From the NCBI GenBank assembly GCA_905214265.1, contig CAJMLQ010000019.1:1-33585 (forward strand): a stretch of DNA of 33,585 nt, written 5' to 3'. Origin of the DNA: an uncultured bacterium. GTDB lineage: Bacteria; Bacillota; Clostridia; Oscillospirales; Ruminococcaceae. This document shows, piece by piece, positions 1-7,245 of the stretch (its first letter is position 1; each line of letters begins with the position of its first letter). Made by a program: the position numbers and the translations under genes. The notes beneath the pieces were generated by a model. That model worked only from the letters and a program-made list of their open reading frames with translations. It had not been told where the DNA came from and searched no databases.

Positions 1-290
1 CCCGCATTGAGGACCGTTTTTTTGAGGATGCCTCCCTTCATGATCCCCAAGGTGCCAACCAGATGGTGTTTTCCCTGGCAGTGGCCCCCTGCCGTCGGCG
101 CCGAGGGATCGGCGGCCTGCTGCTCAGCCGCCTCATCGAAGAAAGCCGGAGAGCCGGAAGGCATGCAGTGATCCTCACCTGCAAGCCGGAAAAAATCGCC
201 TATTACCGGCGCTTTGGATTCCGGGACCTGGGGATTTCCGCTTCTGTCCACGGCGGGGCCGTCTGGCACGACATGGTCCTGGATTTGTGA
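1..290 (+). CDS. GNAT-family N-acetyltransferase, 5'-truncated by window edge
   Basis: The open frame runs in from the window edge and ends at TGA 288-290, giving the last 95 residues. The acetyl-CoA pyrophosphate-binding motif A is visible as VAPCRRRRGIGGLLLSRLIE, matching the family pattern (V-x-P-x-x-R-x-x-G-x-G/A), followed by the usual beta strand (AVILTC) and a YYRRFGF motif-B segment. GNAT enzymes transfer an acetyl group from acetyl-CoA to an amine; the substrate cannot be told from this fragment. The N-terminal part is outside the window. The promoter of the next gene starts directly after the stop codon, so this gene and the next are probably separate transcription units. Confidence 0.85.
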   Translation, partial: RIEDRFFEDASLHDPQGANQMVFSLAVAPCRRRRGIGGLLLSRLIEESRRAGRHAVILTCKPEKIAYYRRFGFRDLGISASVHGGAVWHDMVLDL

Positions 291-319
291 TTGACAACGG
301 GCCGTTTTCGTCGTATGAT
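291..319 (+). promoter_or_regulatory. Sigma-70-type promoter of the aldose-1-epimerase-like gene
   Basis: TTGACA (291-296), 17-base spacer, TATGAT (314-319). It lies immediately after the GNAT stop codon. An AAAGGAG ribosome binding site follows at about 335-341, eight bases before the ATG at 350. Confidence 0.8.
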
Positions 320-349
320 GGAAACAGTTGAAAAAAAGGAGCGGATTCT

Positions 350-1231
350 ATGAACGTCACGATTACCGGTCCCAACGGGGCCAGCGCCGTTATCAGCACT
401 TTCGGCGCGGAGCTGAAGTCCTTTTCCTCCGGCGGATACGAATACATTTGGAACAGCGATCCCGCCTACTGGGGGCACAGTTCTCCCTTTCTTTTCCCCA
501 TTGCCAGCAACGTCCGCAACGACGTTGTCCTCATCGATGGAAAGCCTTTTTCCATGCCGAAACACGGCTTTGCCAAAAATTTTGAGTGGCAGCTGGAGGA
601 GCAGCGGAAGGACACGGCGGTTTTCACTTTCTCCCAGAACGAGGAAACGCTGAAATCCTACCCTTTCCGCTTCACCATGCGGGCCGCCTACACCGTCCGG
701 GAGGACGGGGTCCGGCTGGCCATGGAAATCCGCAACGACAGCGATTGTGATATGCCCTATTGTTTCGGCACGCATCCGGGCTTCAAAATCCCCTTTGAAA
801 ACTCCCCCGGCAGCAGCTTCGAGGACTATTCCATCCACTTCGAAAAGCCAGAGGAAAACAGCTCTCCCCTTTATGATAAGGCTGCCGGTCAGATCGACGT
901 GAACAGCCGGGATGCCTTCCTCTCGGACCCTCAGACCCTCCCCCTCCGCTATGAGGACTATGACCGGGTGAACACGATCCTTTTCGACCACCTCAATTCC
1001 TCCTGGGTGGAGCTGCGGGACAACCGCTCCGGCCGCAGCCTGCGTCTGGCTTTTGACCGCTTCGCCTACATCGCCTTCTGGACGCCCCACGCCCCCTTCC
1101 TCTGCATCGAGCCCTGGCAGGGTCTGTCGGTGTGCAGCGACGAAGGTGACGAGTTCCGCGAAAAACGGGGCGCAAAGGTCCTGAAGCCCCGCGCTTTTGA
1201 TACCTATACCCTGGATATTTCTGTTCGCTGA
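350..1231 (+). CDS. Aldose 1-epimerase family protein (LacX/galactose-mutarotase-like)
   Basis: 293 residues, the normal length for the short LacX-like mutarotase subfamily. The N-terminus has the family pattern of a beta strand then GAELKSFSS and YIWN-DPAYWGHSSPFLFPIA, followed by GKPFSMPKHGFA with the conserved HGFA; FGTHPGFKIPF carries the second conserved histidine, and a C-terminal FLCIEPWQGL contains the conserved Glu-Pro-Trp of the active site. Members interconvert alpha and beta anomers of hexoses or act on related phosphorylated sugars in the cytoplasm; the sugar is not predictable here. The start is supported by AAAGGAG upstream. It is monocistronic, with its own promoter and a clear terminator. 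Confidence 0.9.
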   Translation: MNVTITGPNGASAVISTFGAELKSFSSGGYEYIWNSDPAYWGHSSPFLFPIASNVRNDVVLIDGKPFSMPKHGFAKNFEWQLEEQRKDTAVFTFSQNEETLKSYPFRFTMRAAYTVREDGVRLAMEIRNDSDCDMPYCFGTHPGFKIPFENSPGSSFEDYSIHFEKPEENSSPLYDKAAGQIDVNSRDAFLSDPQTLPLRYEDYDRVNTILFDHLNSSWVELRDNRSGRSLRLAFDRFAYIAFWTPHAPFLCIEPWQGLSVCSDEGDEFREKRGAKVLKPRAFDTYTLDISVR

Positions 1232-1234
1232 TTT

Positions 1235-1280
1235 TTCCCGGAACTCCGGTCCGCCGGACGTTCCGGGAATTTTTTATTTT
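1235..1280 (+). terminator. Rho-independent terminator after the epimerase gene
   Basis: Stem arms TTCCCGGAAC (1235-1244) and GTTCCGGGAA (1260-1269), with an inner TCCGG/CCGGA stem, followed by a T-rich tract (1270-1283). Confidence 0.85.
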
Positions 1281-1296
1281 TTTCGGAAATTCCCCC

Positions 1297-1337
1297 TTGA
1301 CAAGTATGTGATATCTGTATATACTGTTTATATACAG
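1297..1337 (+). promoter_or_regulatory. Promoter and overlapping palindromic operator of the GntR-ABC operon
   Basis: TTGACA (1297-1302), 17-base spacer, TATACT (1320-1325). An inverted repeat with arms CTGTATATA (1315-1323) and TATATACAG (1329-1337) and a five-base centre covers the -10 box. This is the expected place for autorepression by the GntR protein encoded directly downstream; YtrA-type GntR regulators bind palindromes of this kind. That this repeat is the operator is inference. Confidence 0.75.
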
Positions 1338-1356
1338 AAGGCGGTGAAAAAAGGCT

Positions 1357-1737
1357 ATGACGATCCTGATTGACAACAAAAGCGGCGCGCCAATTTACGA
1401 TCAGATCTACACTCAGATTAAAGACCAGATCATCAGCGGGGCCCTTCAGGAGGACGAAGCCCTCCCCTCCATCCGCAATCTGGCCAAGGACCTGCGGATC
1501 AGCGTCATCACCACCAAACGTGCCTACGACGAATTGGAACGGGAGGGTTTTATCTACACCATCGCCGCTAAGGGCTGCTTTGTGGCGCCCAAAAACGTCG
1601 AGCTGCTGCGGGAGGAGAACCTCAAGAAGATCGAGGAGCACATGCGGCAGATCCAAAAGCTGGCAGCCTCCTGCAACCTCAGCAGACAGGACCTTCTGGA
1701 AATGTTCCACATCATCATTGAGGAGGAATCATCTTGA
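1357..1737 (+). CDS. GntR-family transcriptional regulator, YtrA-like
   Basis: 126 residues, which fits the short YtrA subfamily: a GntR winged-helix domain (about residues 8-75, with the typical IYDQIYTQIKDQIISGAL and SIRNLAKDLRISVITTKRAYDELEREGFI) plus a short helical tail instead of a large effector domain. Such regulators usually repress a neighbouring ABC exporter operon, which is exactly the layout here: the ABC ATPase gene starts at the stop codon of this one (TTG at 1734 overlapping TGA 1735-1737) and a permease follows. The palindrome over the promoter suggests autoregulation. The inducing signal is unknown; for B. subtilis YtrA it is cell-wall-active antibiotics. Confidence 0.92.
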   Translation: MTILIDNKSGAPIYDQIYTQIKDQIISGALQEDEALPSIRNLAKDLRISVITTKRAYDELEREGFIYTIAAKGCFVAPKNVELLREENLKKIEEHMRQIQKLAASCNLSRQDLLEMFHIIIEEESS

Positions 1738-2573
1738 ACGCAATTGAAATCCGGGGGCTCAGCAAGTCCTATCCGGGCTTTTCTCTGGAAGATATCAATC
1801 TCACTCTCCCCAGCGGATGCATCATGGGGCTCATCGGGGAAAACGGCGCGGGAAAAAGCACCACCATCAAGCTGATTCTGGATATGCTCCGCAAGGACAG
1901 CGGAACCATTACCGTTTTAGGCCGTGACAGCTGCGAGGGCGCGCCGATCCGGGAAGACATCGGTGTCGTGCTGGACGAGGTCGGCTTTCCCGACTGCCTC
2001 ACCGCCAGACAGGTAAACCGCATCATGGGGTATACCTACCAAAATTGGAGCGAGGACGTCTTCCATTCCTATCTGCGGAAACTGTCCCTCCCCGAAGGGA
2101 AGCCCTTCAAGGACTTCTCCCGCGGCATGAAGATGAAGCTGGGCATCGCGGTGGCCCTTTCCCACGCGCCCAAGCTGCTGGTCCTGGACGAGGCCACCAG
2201 TGGCCTGGACCCCGTCGTCCGGGACGAGGTGGTGGAGCTGTTCGGTGAATTCACCCGGGACGAAAGCCGCGCCGTTCTGATCTCCTCCCACATTGTCAGC
2301 GATCTGGAAAAGATCTGCGACTACATCGCCTTTCTGCATAAGGGCAAGCTGCTGCTGTGCGAGGAAAAGGATCTCCTCCTGGAACAGTACGGCATGATCC
2401 ACTGCAGCTCCGCCCTGCTTTCCAGAATCCCCGCCCAGGCGATCAAGGGTAAAAAAGAATCCCCCTACGGAGCCGAGGCCATTGTCCGACGCAGCGCCAT
2501 CCCGGCGGGGATCCCCGTCAGCCCTGTCAGCATCGAGGAACTGTTTGTCTTTATGGTCAAGGAGGCGAAATAA
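1734..2573 (+). CDS. ABC transporter ATP-binding protein (YtrB/BcrA-like exporter)
   Basis: 279 residues. Walker A GENGAGKST, signature FSRGMKMKLGIAV (a degenerate LSGGQ typical of BcrA/CcmA-type exporters), Walker B LLVLDEATSGLDP, and switch histidine in SSHIVSDLE are all present, in normal order. The start is a TTG at 1734, with AGGAGG at 1721-1726; it overlaps the regulator's stop and so is probably translationally coupled. It should form a cytoplasmic ATPase dimer with the membrane protein encoded immediately downstream (2575). The substrate is unknown; GntR-linked exporters of this class are often involved in peptide-antibiotic resistance or envelope stress. Confidence 0.92.
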   Translation: MNAIEIRGLSKSYPGFSLEDINLTLPSGCIMGLIGENGAGKSTTIKLILDMLRKDSGTITVLGRDSCEGAPIREDIGVVLDEVGFPDCLTARQVNRIMGYTYQNWSEDVFHSYLRKLSLPEGKPFKDFSRGMKMKLGIAVALSHAPKLLVLDEATSGLDPVVRDEVVELFGEFTRDESRAVLISSHIVSDLEKICDYIAFLHKGKLLLCEEKDLLLEQYGMIHCSSALLSRIPAQAIKGKKESPYGAEAIVRRSAIPAGIPVSPVSIEELFVFMVKEAK

Positions 2574-2574
2574 C

Positions 2575-3213
2575 GTGAAGGGATTGCTTTTAAAGGACCT
2601 GTATATGGCGGCCAAATACTGCCGGGTGTACCCGATCATCATCCTGGTTTTTGCAGCCGCGTCCATTTTCAGCGACGAGAACGTCTTCTTTTTGTTTTAT
2701 CCCATCCTGATGGCGGGCATCATTCCGGTCACTCTGCTGTCTTACGATGAAAAAAGCCGCTGGGAAGTCTACAGCGGCGCGTTTCCCTACACTCGGAAGC
2801 AGCTTGTCACCGCCAAATACGAGATCGCCCTCCTGGTGCTGGGCTGCAGCGTTGGCCTGATTGCCGCCGTTCAGGCGATCCATCTTGGGCTTTCCGGCAG
2901 CGCGGATTGGACGGGATACGCTCTGCTGCTGGCCTCCCTGCTTTCTCTGGGGCTGTTTGCTCCCTGCATCCTGCTGCCGGTGATGTTCCGATTCGGGGTG
3001 GAGAAGGGCCGGATCGTCTATTATGCCGTCATCCTCGTGACCTGCGGTGCCCTCGGCGCTCTGGGCGTCCTTGATTTGGACGTGGACATTGTGACGTTTC
3101 TGTCAGGCGCAGGCGCCGGCTGGATAATCCCCGCCATGCTGATGGCCAGTGTTCTGCTGCTCCTCATCTCCTGGCAGCTCTCCATACACTTTTATCAGAA
3201 ACGCGAGTTGTGA
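2575..3213 (+). CDS. ABC-2 family transporter permease
   Basis: 212 residues from a GTG at 2575, one base after the ATPase stop, with AAGGAGG upstream at about 2560. An upstream ATG in the same frame would lie deep inside the ATPase gene and is not credible. The protein is mostly hydrophobic with about six predicted membrane segments (for example residues 17-30, 33-50, 78-98, 108-135, 142-158 and 178-203) and a VKGLLLKDLYMAAKYC start like other small ABC-2 permeases. It is the membrane partner of the preceding ATPase. The last gene of the GntR operon, it is followed by a strong terminator. Confidence 0.85.
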   Translation: MKGLLLKDLYMAAKYCRVYPIIILVFAAASIFSDENVFFLFYPILMAGIIPVTLLSYDEKSRWEVYSGAFPYTRKQLVTAKYEIALLVLGCSVGLIAAVQAIHLGLSGSADWTGYALLLASLLSLGLFAPCILLPVMFRFGVEKGRIVYYAVILVTCGALGALGVLDLDVDIVTFLSGAGAGWIIPAMLMASVLLLLISWQLSIHFYQKREL

Positions 3214-3216
3214 CCG

Positions 3217-3260
3217 GAAAAGGCCGAAATCCGGAGAAAAATCCTGATTTCGGCCTTTTT
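3217..3260 (+). terminator. Rho-independent terminator of the GntR-ABC operon
   Basis: Stem AAAAGGCCGAAATC / GATTTCGGCCTTTT with a 14-base loop, ending in a T5 run at 3256-3260. Confidence 0.9.
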
Positions 3261-3328
3261 GCTTCAGAATTCCGGTCCCCTTCCCCCACGTTTCGTCCCT
3301 ACTCCCGGATTTGAGGCGGTCGACTTCC

Positions 3329-3357
3329 TTGACAAACCGCCGGAAGCCTGTTATAAT
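3329..3357 (+). promoter_or_regulatory. Strong promoter of the CNNM/CorC leader
   Basis: A perfect TTGACA (3329-3334), a 17-base spacer and a perfect TATAAT (3352-3357). The predicted transcript starts near 3364, about 260 bases before the ATG of the membrane protein gene at 3624, so the mRNA has a long leader. Confidence 0.85.
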
Positions 3358-3360
3358 AAA

Positions 3361-3623
3361 AGTCAAATTTATTTTCAAAGGAGTGACAGCACCGTGGGAG
3401 AATCTCCTGCGCCCGGGCCCCGACGATCGAACCTGAATCTGCATTTTTCCAAACAACCGAATCCTTTTGCCGGTACGCAAAGCGTCAGAAACGGGCTGTG
3501 TTTCGCCTGTCCTGAAGTTGTTGCGTTTTTTTACTGCCCGAAATCGGAGGCAGCCGCCCCGCCGGGGTGCCGCCGCCCGACAAAAGCCTGTAAAACACTG
3601 ACCGCAAAGGAGTTATCTGCATC
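3361..3623 (+). promoter_or_regulatory. Long 5' leader with terminator-like element upstream of the CNNM/CorC gene
   Basis: The stretch between the promoter and the gene holds (i) a ribosome binding site AAAGGAG (3377-3383) ten bases before a GTG (3394), (ii) a possible hairpin GAAAC (3488-3492)/GTTTC (3500-3504) enclosed by ACGCAA (3475-3480)/TTGCGT (3521-3526) and directly followed by a T7 run (3526-3532), which resembles an attenuator, and (iii) the gene's own AAAGGAG at about 3605-3611. I do not recognise a known riboswitch class; in particular the yybP-ykoY and M-box sequence cores are not seen. The regulatory role is inference. Confidence 0.45.
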
Positions 3624-3627
3624 ATGA
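3394..3627 (+). CDS. Possible leader/small ORF preceding the CNNM/CorC gene
   Basis: A 77-codon frame starts at GTG 3394 with a well-placed AAAGGAG and ends in TGA 3625-3627, overlapping the next gene's ATG as ATGA. Its start reads V-G-E-S-P-A-P-G-P-R-R-S-N-L-N-L-H-F: alternating prolines after an acidic residue, then Arg-Arg. The rest contains six cysteines, two directly spaced as CFAC. It has no recognisable domain, and two consecutive CGA codons early on are unlike the neighbouring genes, so it may be a regulatory leader peptide, a small real protein, or chance. Only the ribosome binding site, promoter spacing and overlap support it. Confidence 0.3.
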   Translation: MGESPAPGPRRSNLNLHFSKQPNPFAGTQSVRNGLCFACPEVVAFFYCPKSEAAAPPGCRRPTKACKTLTAKELSAS

Positions 3628-4730
3628 GCGTAATCCCCAGTATTCTCTTGCTGATCGTTCTGATCGGCACCAACGCGTTTTTCGCCGCCAGCGAAATCGC
3701 TGTGATTTCTATTAATACCAACCGCATGAAAAAGCTCGCCGAGGAGGGCAACAAAAAAGCCAGCCTCCTGCTGAAGATCACCGACGAACCCTCCAACTTT
3801 CTCTCGACGATCCAGGTCGGCGTCACACTGTCCGGTTTCCTGGCCTCCGCCGTTGCTGCGGATAATTTCGCCGTTTACTTTGACGAGTGGCTGGCCTTTC
3901 TGCCCATTAACAAATCCCTGCTCCACGGCATCGTGCTGGTAGTCCTCAACATCGTCCTCTCCTACTTCACCTTGGTACTGGGCGAGATCACCCCCAAGCG
4001 GGTGGCGATGAAATACCCCGACAAGCTGGCCCTGAGCGTTGTCGGCTTCATCTGGGGACTTTACAAAGTCTGCCGGCCCTTCATCAAACTGGTGGCCGCC
4101 AGTACCAACGGCATCCTCCGCCTGCTCCACATCAATCCAGAGGACGAGGAGGAAAAGGTCACGGAGGAAGAGATCCTCATGATGGTCGAAGCCGGCGGTG
4201 AGACCGGCTCCATTGACCAGAACGAAAAGGACATGATCGAAAACATCTTTGAGTTCGACGATATGCGCGTCTCCGAGCACATGACCCACCGCACCGAAGT
4301 CTGTGCCGTTCCGGCTGATATGCCCCTTTCCCAGCTTCTGGAGGTTGCTGCGGAGGAAAAGTACTCCCGCATCCCCGTTTATGAAGAGAACATCGACAAC
4401 ATCCTGGGTGTCGTCCATGTAAAGGACCTGATCCAGTTGGCGGCGGACCCCAGCCACCGGGATCAGAAGGCCTCCGAGCTGATGCGGCCCATCCTCTATG
4501 TTCCGGAGACTATCCACTGCAGCAAGCTGCTCAAGCAGTTCCAGGAGCAGAAGATCCACATAGCCGTGGTCGTCGATGAATACGGCGGCACCGAGGGCAT
4601 CGTGACTATGGAGGACCTGCTGGAGTCCATCGTCGGCAACATCGACGATGAGTACGACGACCAGAAGGACGCGCTCCCCCCAAAACAGACCTCCCAGCAG
4701 CAGAAGGTCCTGCACATGATGATGCTGTAA
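3624..4730 (+). CDS. Hemolysin-C/CorC (CNNM-like) family membrane protein with CBS pair
   Basis: 368 residues. The N-terminal half is a DUF21/CNNM transmembrane domain (helices at about 1-25, 58-82, 95-120 and 128-150; the first helix reads SILLLIVLIGTNAFFAASEIAVIS, and the conserved LGEITPKRVAM is present), followed by an acidic linker, then two CBS domains (about 220-275 and 285-340, with MTHRTEV, YSRIPVYEENIDNILGVVHVKDL and DEYGGTEGIVTMEDLLESIVGNIDDEYD). Relatives take part in Mg2+/Co2+ or Na+ transport and resistance. Family members usually continue for about 80 residues with a CorC_HlyC domain; this one stops about 20 residues after the second CBS domain and ends KVLHMMML, so it is a short form. 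The start follows AAAGGAG and is coupled to the leader ORF. Confidence 0.9.
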   Translation: MSVIPSILLLIVLIGTNAFFAASEIAVISINTNRMKKLAEEGNKKASLLLKITDEPSNFLSTIQVGVTLSGFLASAVAADNFAVYFDEWLAFLPINKSLLHGIVLVVLNIVLSYFTLVLGEITPKRVAMKYPDKLALSVVGFIWGLYKVCRPFIKLVAASTNGILRLLHINPEDEEEKVTEEEILMMVEAGGETGSIDQNEKDMIENIFEFDDMRVSEHMTHRTEVCAVPADMPLSQLLEVAAEEKYSRIPVYEENIDNILGVVHVKDLIQLAADPSHRDQKASELMRPILYVPETIHCSKLLKQFQEQKIHIAVVVDEYGGTEGIVTMEDLLESIVGNIDDEYDDQKDALPPKQTSQQQKVLHMMML

Positions 4731-4734
4731 AAAA

Positions 4735-4785
4735 GAAAAGCGGCGGCGAGCCGGAGTCTGTTGACTCCCCTCGCCGCCGTTTTGG
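4735..4785. terminator. Bidirectional terminator between the CNNM and mltG-like genes
   Basis: Stem CGGCGGCGAG (4741-4750) / CTCGCCGCCG (about 4770-4779), flanked by an A-rich tract on the left and TTTT on the right. It can end both converging transcripts. Confidence 0.85.
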
Positions 4786-4793
4786 CATCCGTC

Positions 4794-6059
4794 TTATTCC
4801 TGTGCCGCCAGTTCTTCGTTGACCTTCCGCACCTTCTCCAGATTCCGCTGATGCCCCGCGTTGGTGCGGGCAAAGTAAAATTTCCCGCTGTTGTCGGTGC
4901 AGAAGAAGGTGTAGTGGAACCGGGGCTCCGGATTCAGCGCCGCCTGAATGGCGTTCCGGCTGGGATTGTCGATGGGTCCTGCGGGAAGGCCCGAGATCTG
5001 ATAGGTGTCGTAACTGTCCGGGTCGACCGCCGTGTTCCCGAAGGGGGCATTGGGCAGGATCTGGTTGGACACATACTCGCTGGTGGGGTTGAAGCCCAAG
5101 GTGGGGTAGTCTGCGGGCCGGGCCAGACGGTTCCAGATCACCGCCGAAACCTTGGCCATATCCTCCGGCTTCGCCGCCTCCTCCTCAATGATGGAGGCGA
5201 TGGTCAGGATCTCCAGCAGGCTAGAACCCTTGGCCTTGATCTGCGCCATCAACTCGTCCGTGGCGATTTTATCGTCAAAGTTGATAAGGAGCTTCCGGAT
5301 GATGTTGGCCGGGTCATCGTAACGGTAAAACTCATAGGTATCCGGGAAAAGGCAGCCCTCAAAGGTCCAGTACAGTTCCGGATTCCCGGAAAATTCCGCA
5401 AAGGTCTCCGACGTGGTCTGGTAGGCGTTGATCGCCTTCAGGAACGCTTCTTTGCGGCAGACCCCCTTCTTCTCCAGCAGCGCGCCAGTCTGGGCCGCGG
5501 TATATCCCTCTGGGATGGTCACTGTCACAGTAGTCCCGTCCTTGACCGGATCTACTACCGCTGTAGGAACGCCGGCAGCCGTATAAGCCGCCGAAGCAAA
5601 GCCTTCCGGCACCGCAGCAGTCTTTGCCCCGCTGGTGTCAAACTCGTAGTCGACACCGTTAATCTGGACGGCGCCGGTCACCATTTCCCCGGAGGAAGTC
5701 AGGAAATACTGTTTGCTGCCAACGGTTGCCCAGCCGGTCCGCATGGCCCCGTCGCTGCCGCAGAGGTACCAACTTCCCCCGCTCTGCACCCAGCCCGTGG
5801 CCATGGCGCCGTTTTCTTTGCAGTAGTACCACTTCCCGCTGTCCCGGACCCACCCGGTGGACATCCGGCCGTTCTGGTCAAAATGGTACCAGACTCCGCC
5901 AGTCTTGAACCAGCGGCCTTTTACATAACTTCCCGACTGACTATATTTCCAGCCGCCTTCTGCGGCTTCCCATCCGGCCGATACCGACGCGGCAAAAACG
6001 TTCAAAGCCAGTGCGGCGCAGGCCGCAGCCGCAGCCGTTCGCCTCCATAGTTTTCTCAC
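4794..6059 (-). CDS. Secreted MltG/YceG-like endolytic transglycosylase with N-terminal cell-wall-binding repeats
   Basis: 421 residues from a GTG at 6059. An ATG at 6086 in the same frame overlaps the promoter's -10 box, and AAGGAAGGA lies just before the GTG, so the GTG is preferred. Residues 1-28 form a signal peptide (RKLWRR, then an Ala-rich core ending ASVSA). Residues 29-145 hold choline/glucan-binding-type repeats with a 20-residue period (GRW at 48, then TGW at 68, 88 and 108). Residues 175-420 match the MltG/YceG lyase: SIIEEEA has the catalytic Glu (E292), then WNRL, YQISGLPAGPIDNPSRNAIQAALNP and the final Phe-Ala-x-Thr...H. MltG cleaves nascent glycan strands to terminate peptidoglycan synthesis. 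Usual MltG proteins have an N-terminal membrane anchor rather than repeats, so this fusion is unusual. Confidence 0.88.
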   Translation of the reverse strand: MRKLWRRTAAAAACAALALNVFAASVSAGWEAAEGGWKYSQSGSYVKGRWFKTGGVWYHFDQNGRMSTGWVRDSGKWYYCKENGAMATGWVQSGGSWYLCGSDGAMRTGWATVGSKQYFLTSSGEMVTGAVQINGVDYEFDTSGAKTAAVPEGFASAAYTAAGVPTAVVDPVKDGTTVTVTIPEGYTAAQTGALLEKKGVCRKEAFLKAINAYQTTSETFAEFSGNPELYWTFEGCLFPDTYEFYRYDDPANIIRKLLINFDDKIATDELMAQIKAKGSSLLEILTIASIIEEEAAKPEDMAKVSAVIWNRLARPADYPTLGFNPTSEYVSNQILPNAPFGNTAVDPDSYDTYQISGLPAGPIDNPSRNAIQAALNPEPRFHYTFFCTDNSGKFYFARTNAGHQRNLEKVRKVNEELAAQE

Positions 6060-6084
6060 AATGAATCCTTCCTTTCCTGGCTTC

Positions 6085-6113
6085 ATTGTACATCACCGCA
6101 CCGCTTCTGTCAA
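6085..6113 (-). promoter_or_regulatory. Promoter of the mltG-like gene
   Basis: On the minus strand TTGACA (6113-6108), 17-base spacer, TACAAT (6090-6085). The transcript would start near 6078, which rules out an ATG start at 6086. Confidence 0.85.
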
Positions 6114-6117
6114 CCGG

Positions 6118-7206
6118 CTATTCGCCGGTGAATTCCGGGTAGCGGCCCATTTCCAGCCCGGTTTTTACGAAGTAGCAGTAGGTTTCGTAGTCCACCGTTT
6201 TCGGAATGGAGTGGTCGCTGTGAAGGACAAAGTTGAAGCCTTCCTTTACCACTGGAATCTTACTTTCCAGCTCTCTGCGGATGATCTCCCGATCGTTGGA
6301 GTACAGCGTCCGGACGTCGATGCCGCCCATAAAGGCAATCTTGTCCCCATACAGCCGGTGGAGCTTTAAAAGGTCCATCCCGGCCATGATCTCGATGACC
6401 TGCAGGCAGTCGATCCCCGCATCGATCATGTCCGGCAGCAGCGGTTCCACAAAGCCGCAGGAGTGCATGATCACCGGCAGCCCATGCTCCTTGGCAAAGC
6501 CGATGGTTTTGATGTGGGAGGGCTTGATGATCTCCCGATACATGGCAGGGGACATAAAGGGGCTGCCCTTGTAGCCCATGTCCTCGTAGTACCAGATCCC
6601 GTCGGGCCAGCCCTCCTGCTCGAAGAGCATTTTCTGGAGTTCGATGGCCAGATCGGCATAGGTTTCGGCCATATCGCGGACCCAATCCGGGTCCAGGGCC
6701 ATGCCGACCAGCATGTTTTCGTGGCCGCAGACTGGGTGGATGCTCTCGAACACGTTGACACCGCTCCAGACAAAGAATCGTCCAGCCGCAGCTGCCTCCG
6801 CCTTCGCCTTCCGGTATGCTTCAAAGTTGATTCGGCGGGGGTCCGGGGTCAGCAGGGGCTTTACCTTCTCCCAGTCCTCCCGCTCCTTAACGGTGAAATC
6901 CACATGTTCCGGCGTGGTGTCGTGGAATTTGTGCCGCCGCAGCACCGCACCGTTTCCGTCCAGATAGGTGATGGTGTCTTCGTCCTCAGCGACGACCTTC
7001 CGCTGAAAGTCCAGATCCGCCACCAGGTTAAAGGGCCAGCACTCCTGCATGTCGAAGCCGAAATGGTCCTCAAAGGACTCTCCTTTTGGAAGATAGCCCT
7101 TTTCCCGCCAGGCGTTGTAGGTGTCGCCCCAAAAATGTTCGAATAGTCCGATCCGGTCCACCGGCTGATGTTTCAGGATCCGAATCATCCGCTCTTTTCC
7201 AGTCAT
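6118..7206 (-). CDS. Uroporphyrinogen decarboxylase (URO-D) family protein, methyltransferase-like
   Basis: 362 residues from ATG 7206, chosen because AGGAGG sits eight bases upstream; a longer frame to 7257 would run through the promoter. The N-terminus MTGKERMIRILKHQPVDRIG is typical of the URO-D superfamily subgroup that includes corrinoid:coenzyme M methyltransferases, and VIMHSCGFVEPLLPDMIDAGIDCLQVIE contains the His-x-Cys (H248, C250) used as zinc ligands in those enzymes. True HemE signature residues near the N-terminus (RQAGRYLPEY) are absent, so a role in haem synthesis is unlikely. The methyl donor and acceptor are unknown; no corrinoid protein gene is adjacent. It is transcribed divergently from an AraC regulator, which probably controls it. 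Confidence 0.85.
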   Translation of the reverse strand: MTGKERMIRILKHQPVDRIGLFEHFWGDTYNAWREKGYLPKGESFEDHFGFDMQECWPFNLVADLDFQRKVVAEDEDTITYLDGNGAVLRRHKFHDTTPEHVDFTVKEREDWEKVKPLLTPDPRRINFEAYRKAKAEAAAAGRFFVWSGVNVFESIHPVCGHENMLVGMALDPDWVRDMAETYADLAIELQKMLFEQEGWPDGIWYYEDMGYKGSPFMSPAMYREIIKPSHIKTIGFAKEHGLPVIMHSCGFVEPLLPDMIDAGIDCLQVIEIMAGMDLLKLHRLYGDKIAFMGGIDVRTLYSNDREIIRRELESKIPVVKEGFNFVLHSDHSIPKTVDYETYCYFVKTGLEMGRYPEFTGE

Positions 7207-7245
7207 TCCGATTCCTCCTATGTTCCGTTTGCAAGATTTGTCAAC

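Noticed and set aside
175..1090. Long minus-strand frames opposite the epimerase gene
   Set aside because: Shadow frames of a GC-rich gene; no start signals and low-complexity translations.
3361..3623. Manganese (yybP-ykoY) or Mg2+ (M-box) riboswitch
   Set aside because: The conserved core sequences of these classes are not present in the leader.
3531..4715. 394-codon minus-strand frame opposite the CNNM gene
   Set aside because: The plus-strand frame has clear CBS and DUF21 motifs; the minus-strand translation is a mirror with no domain.
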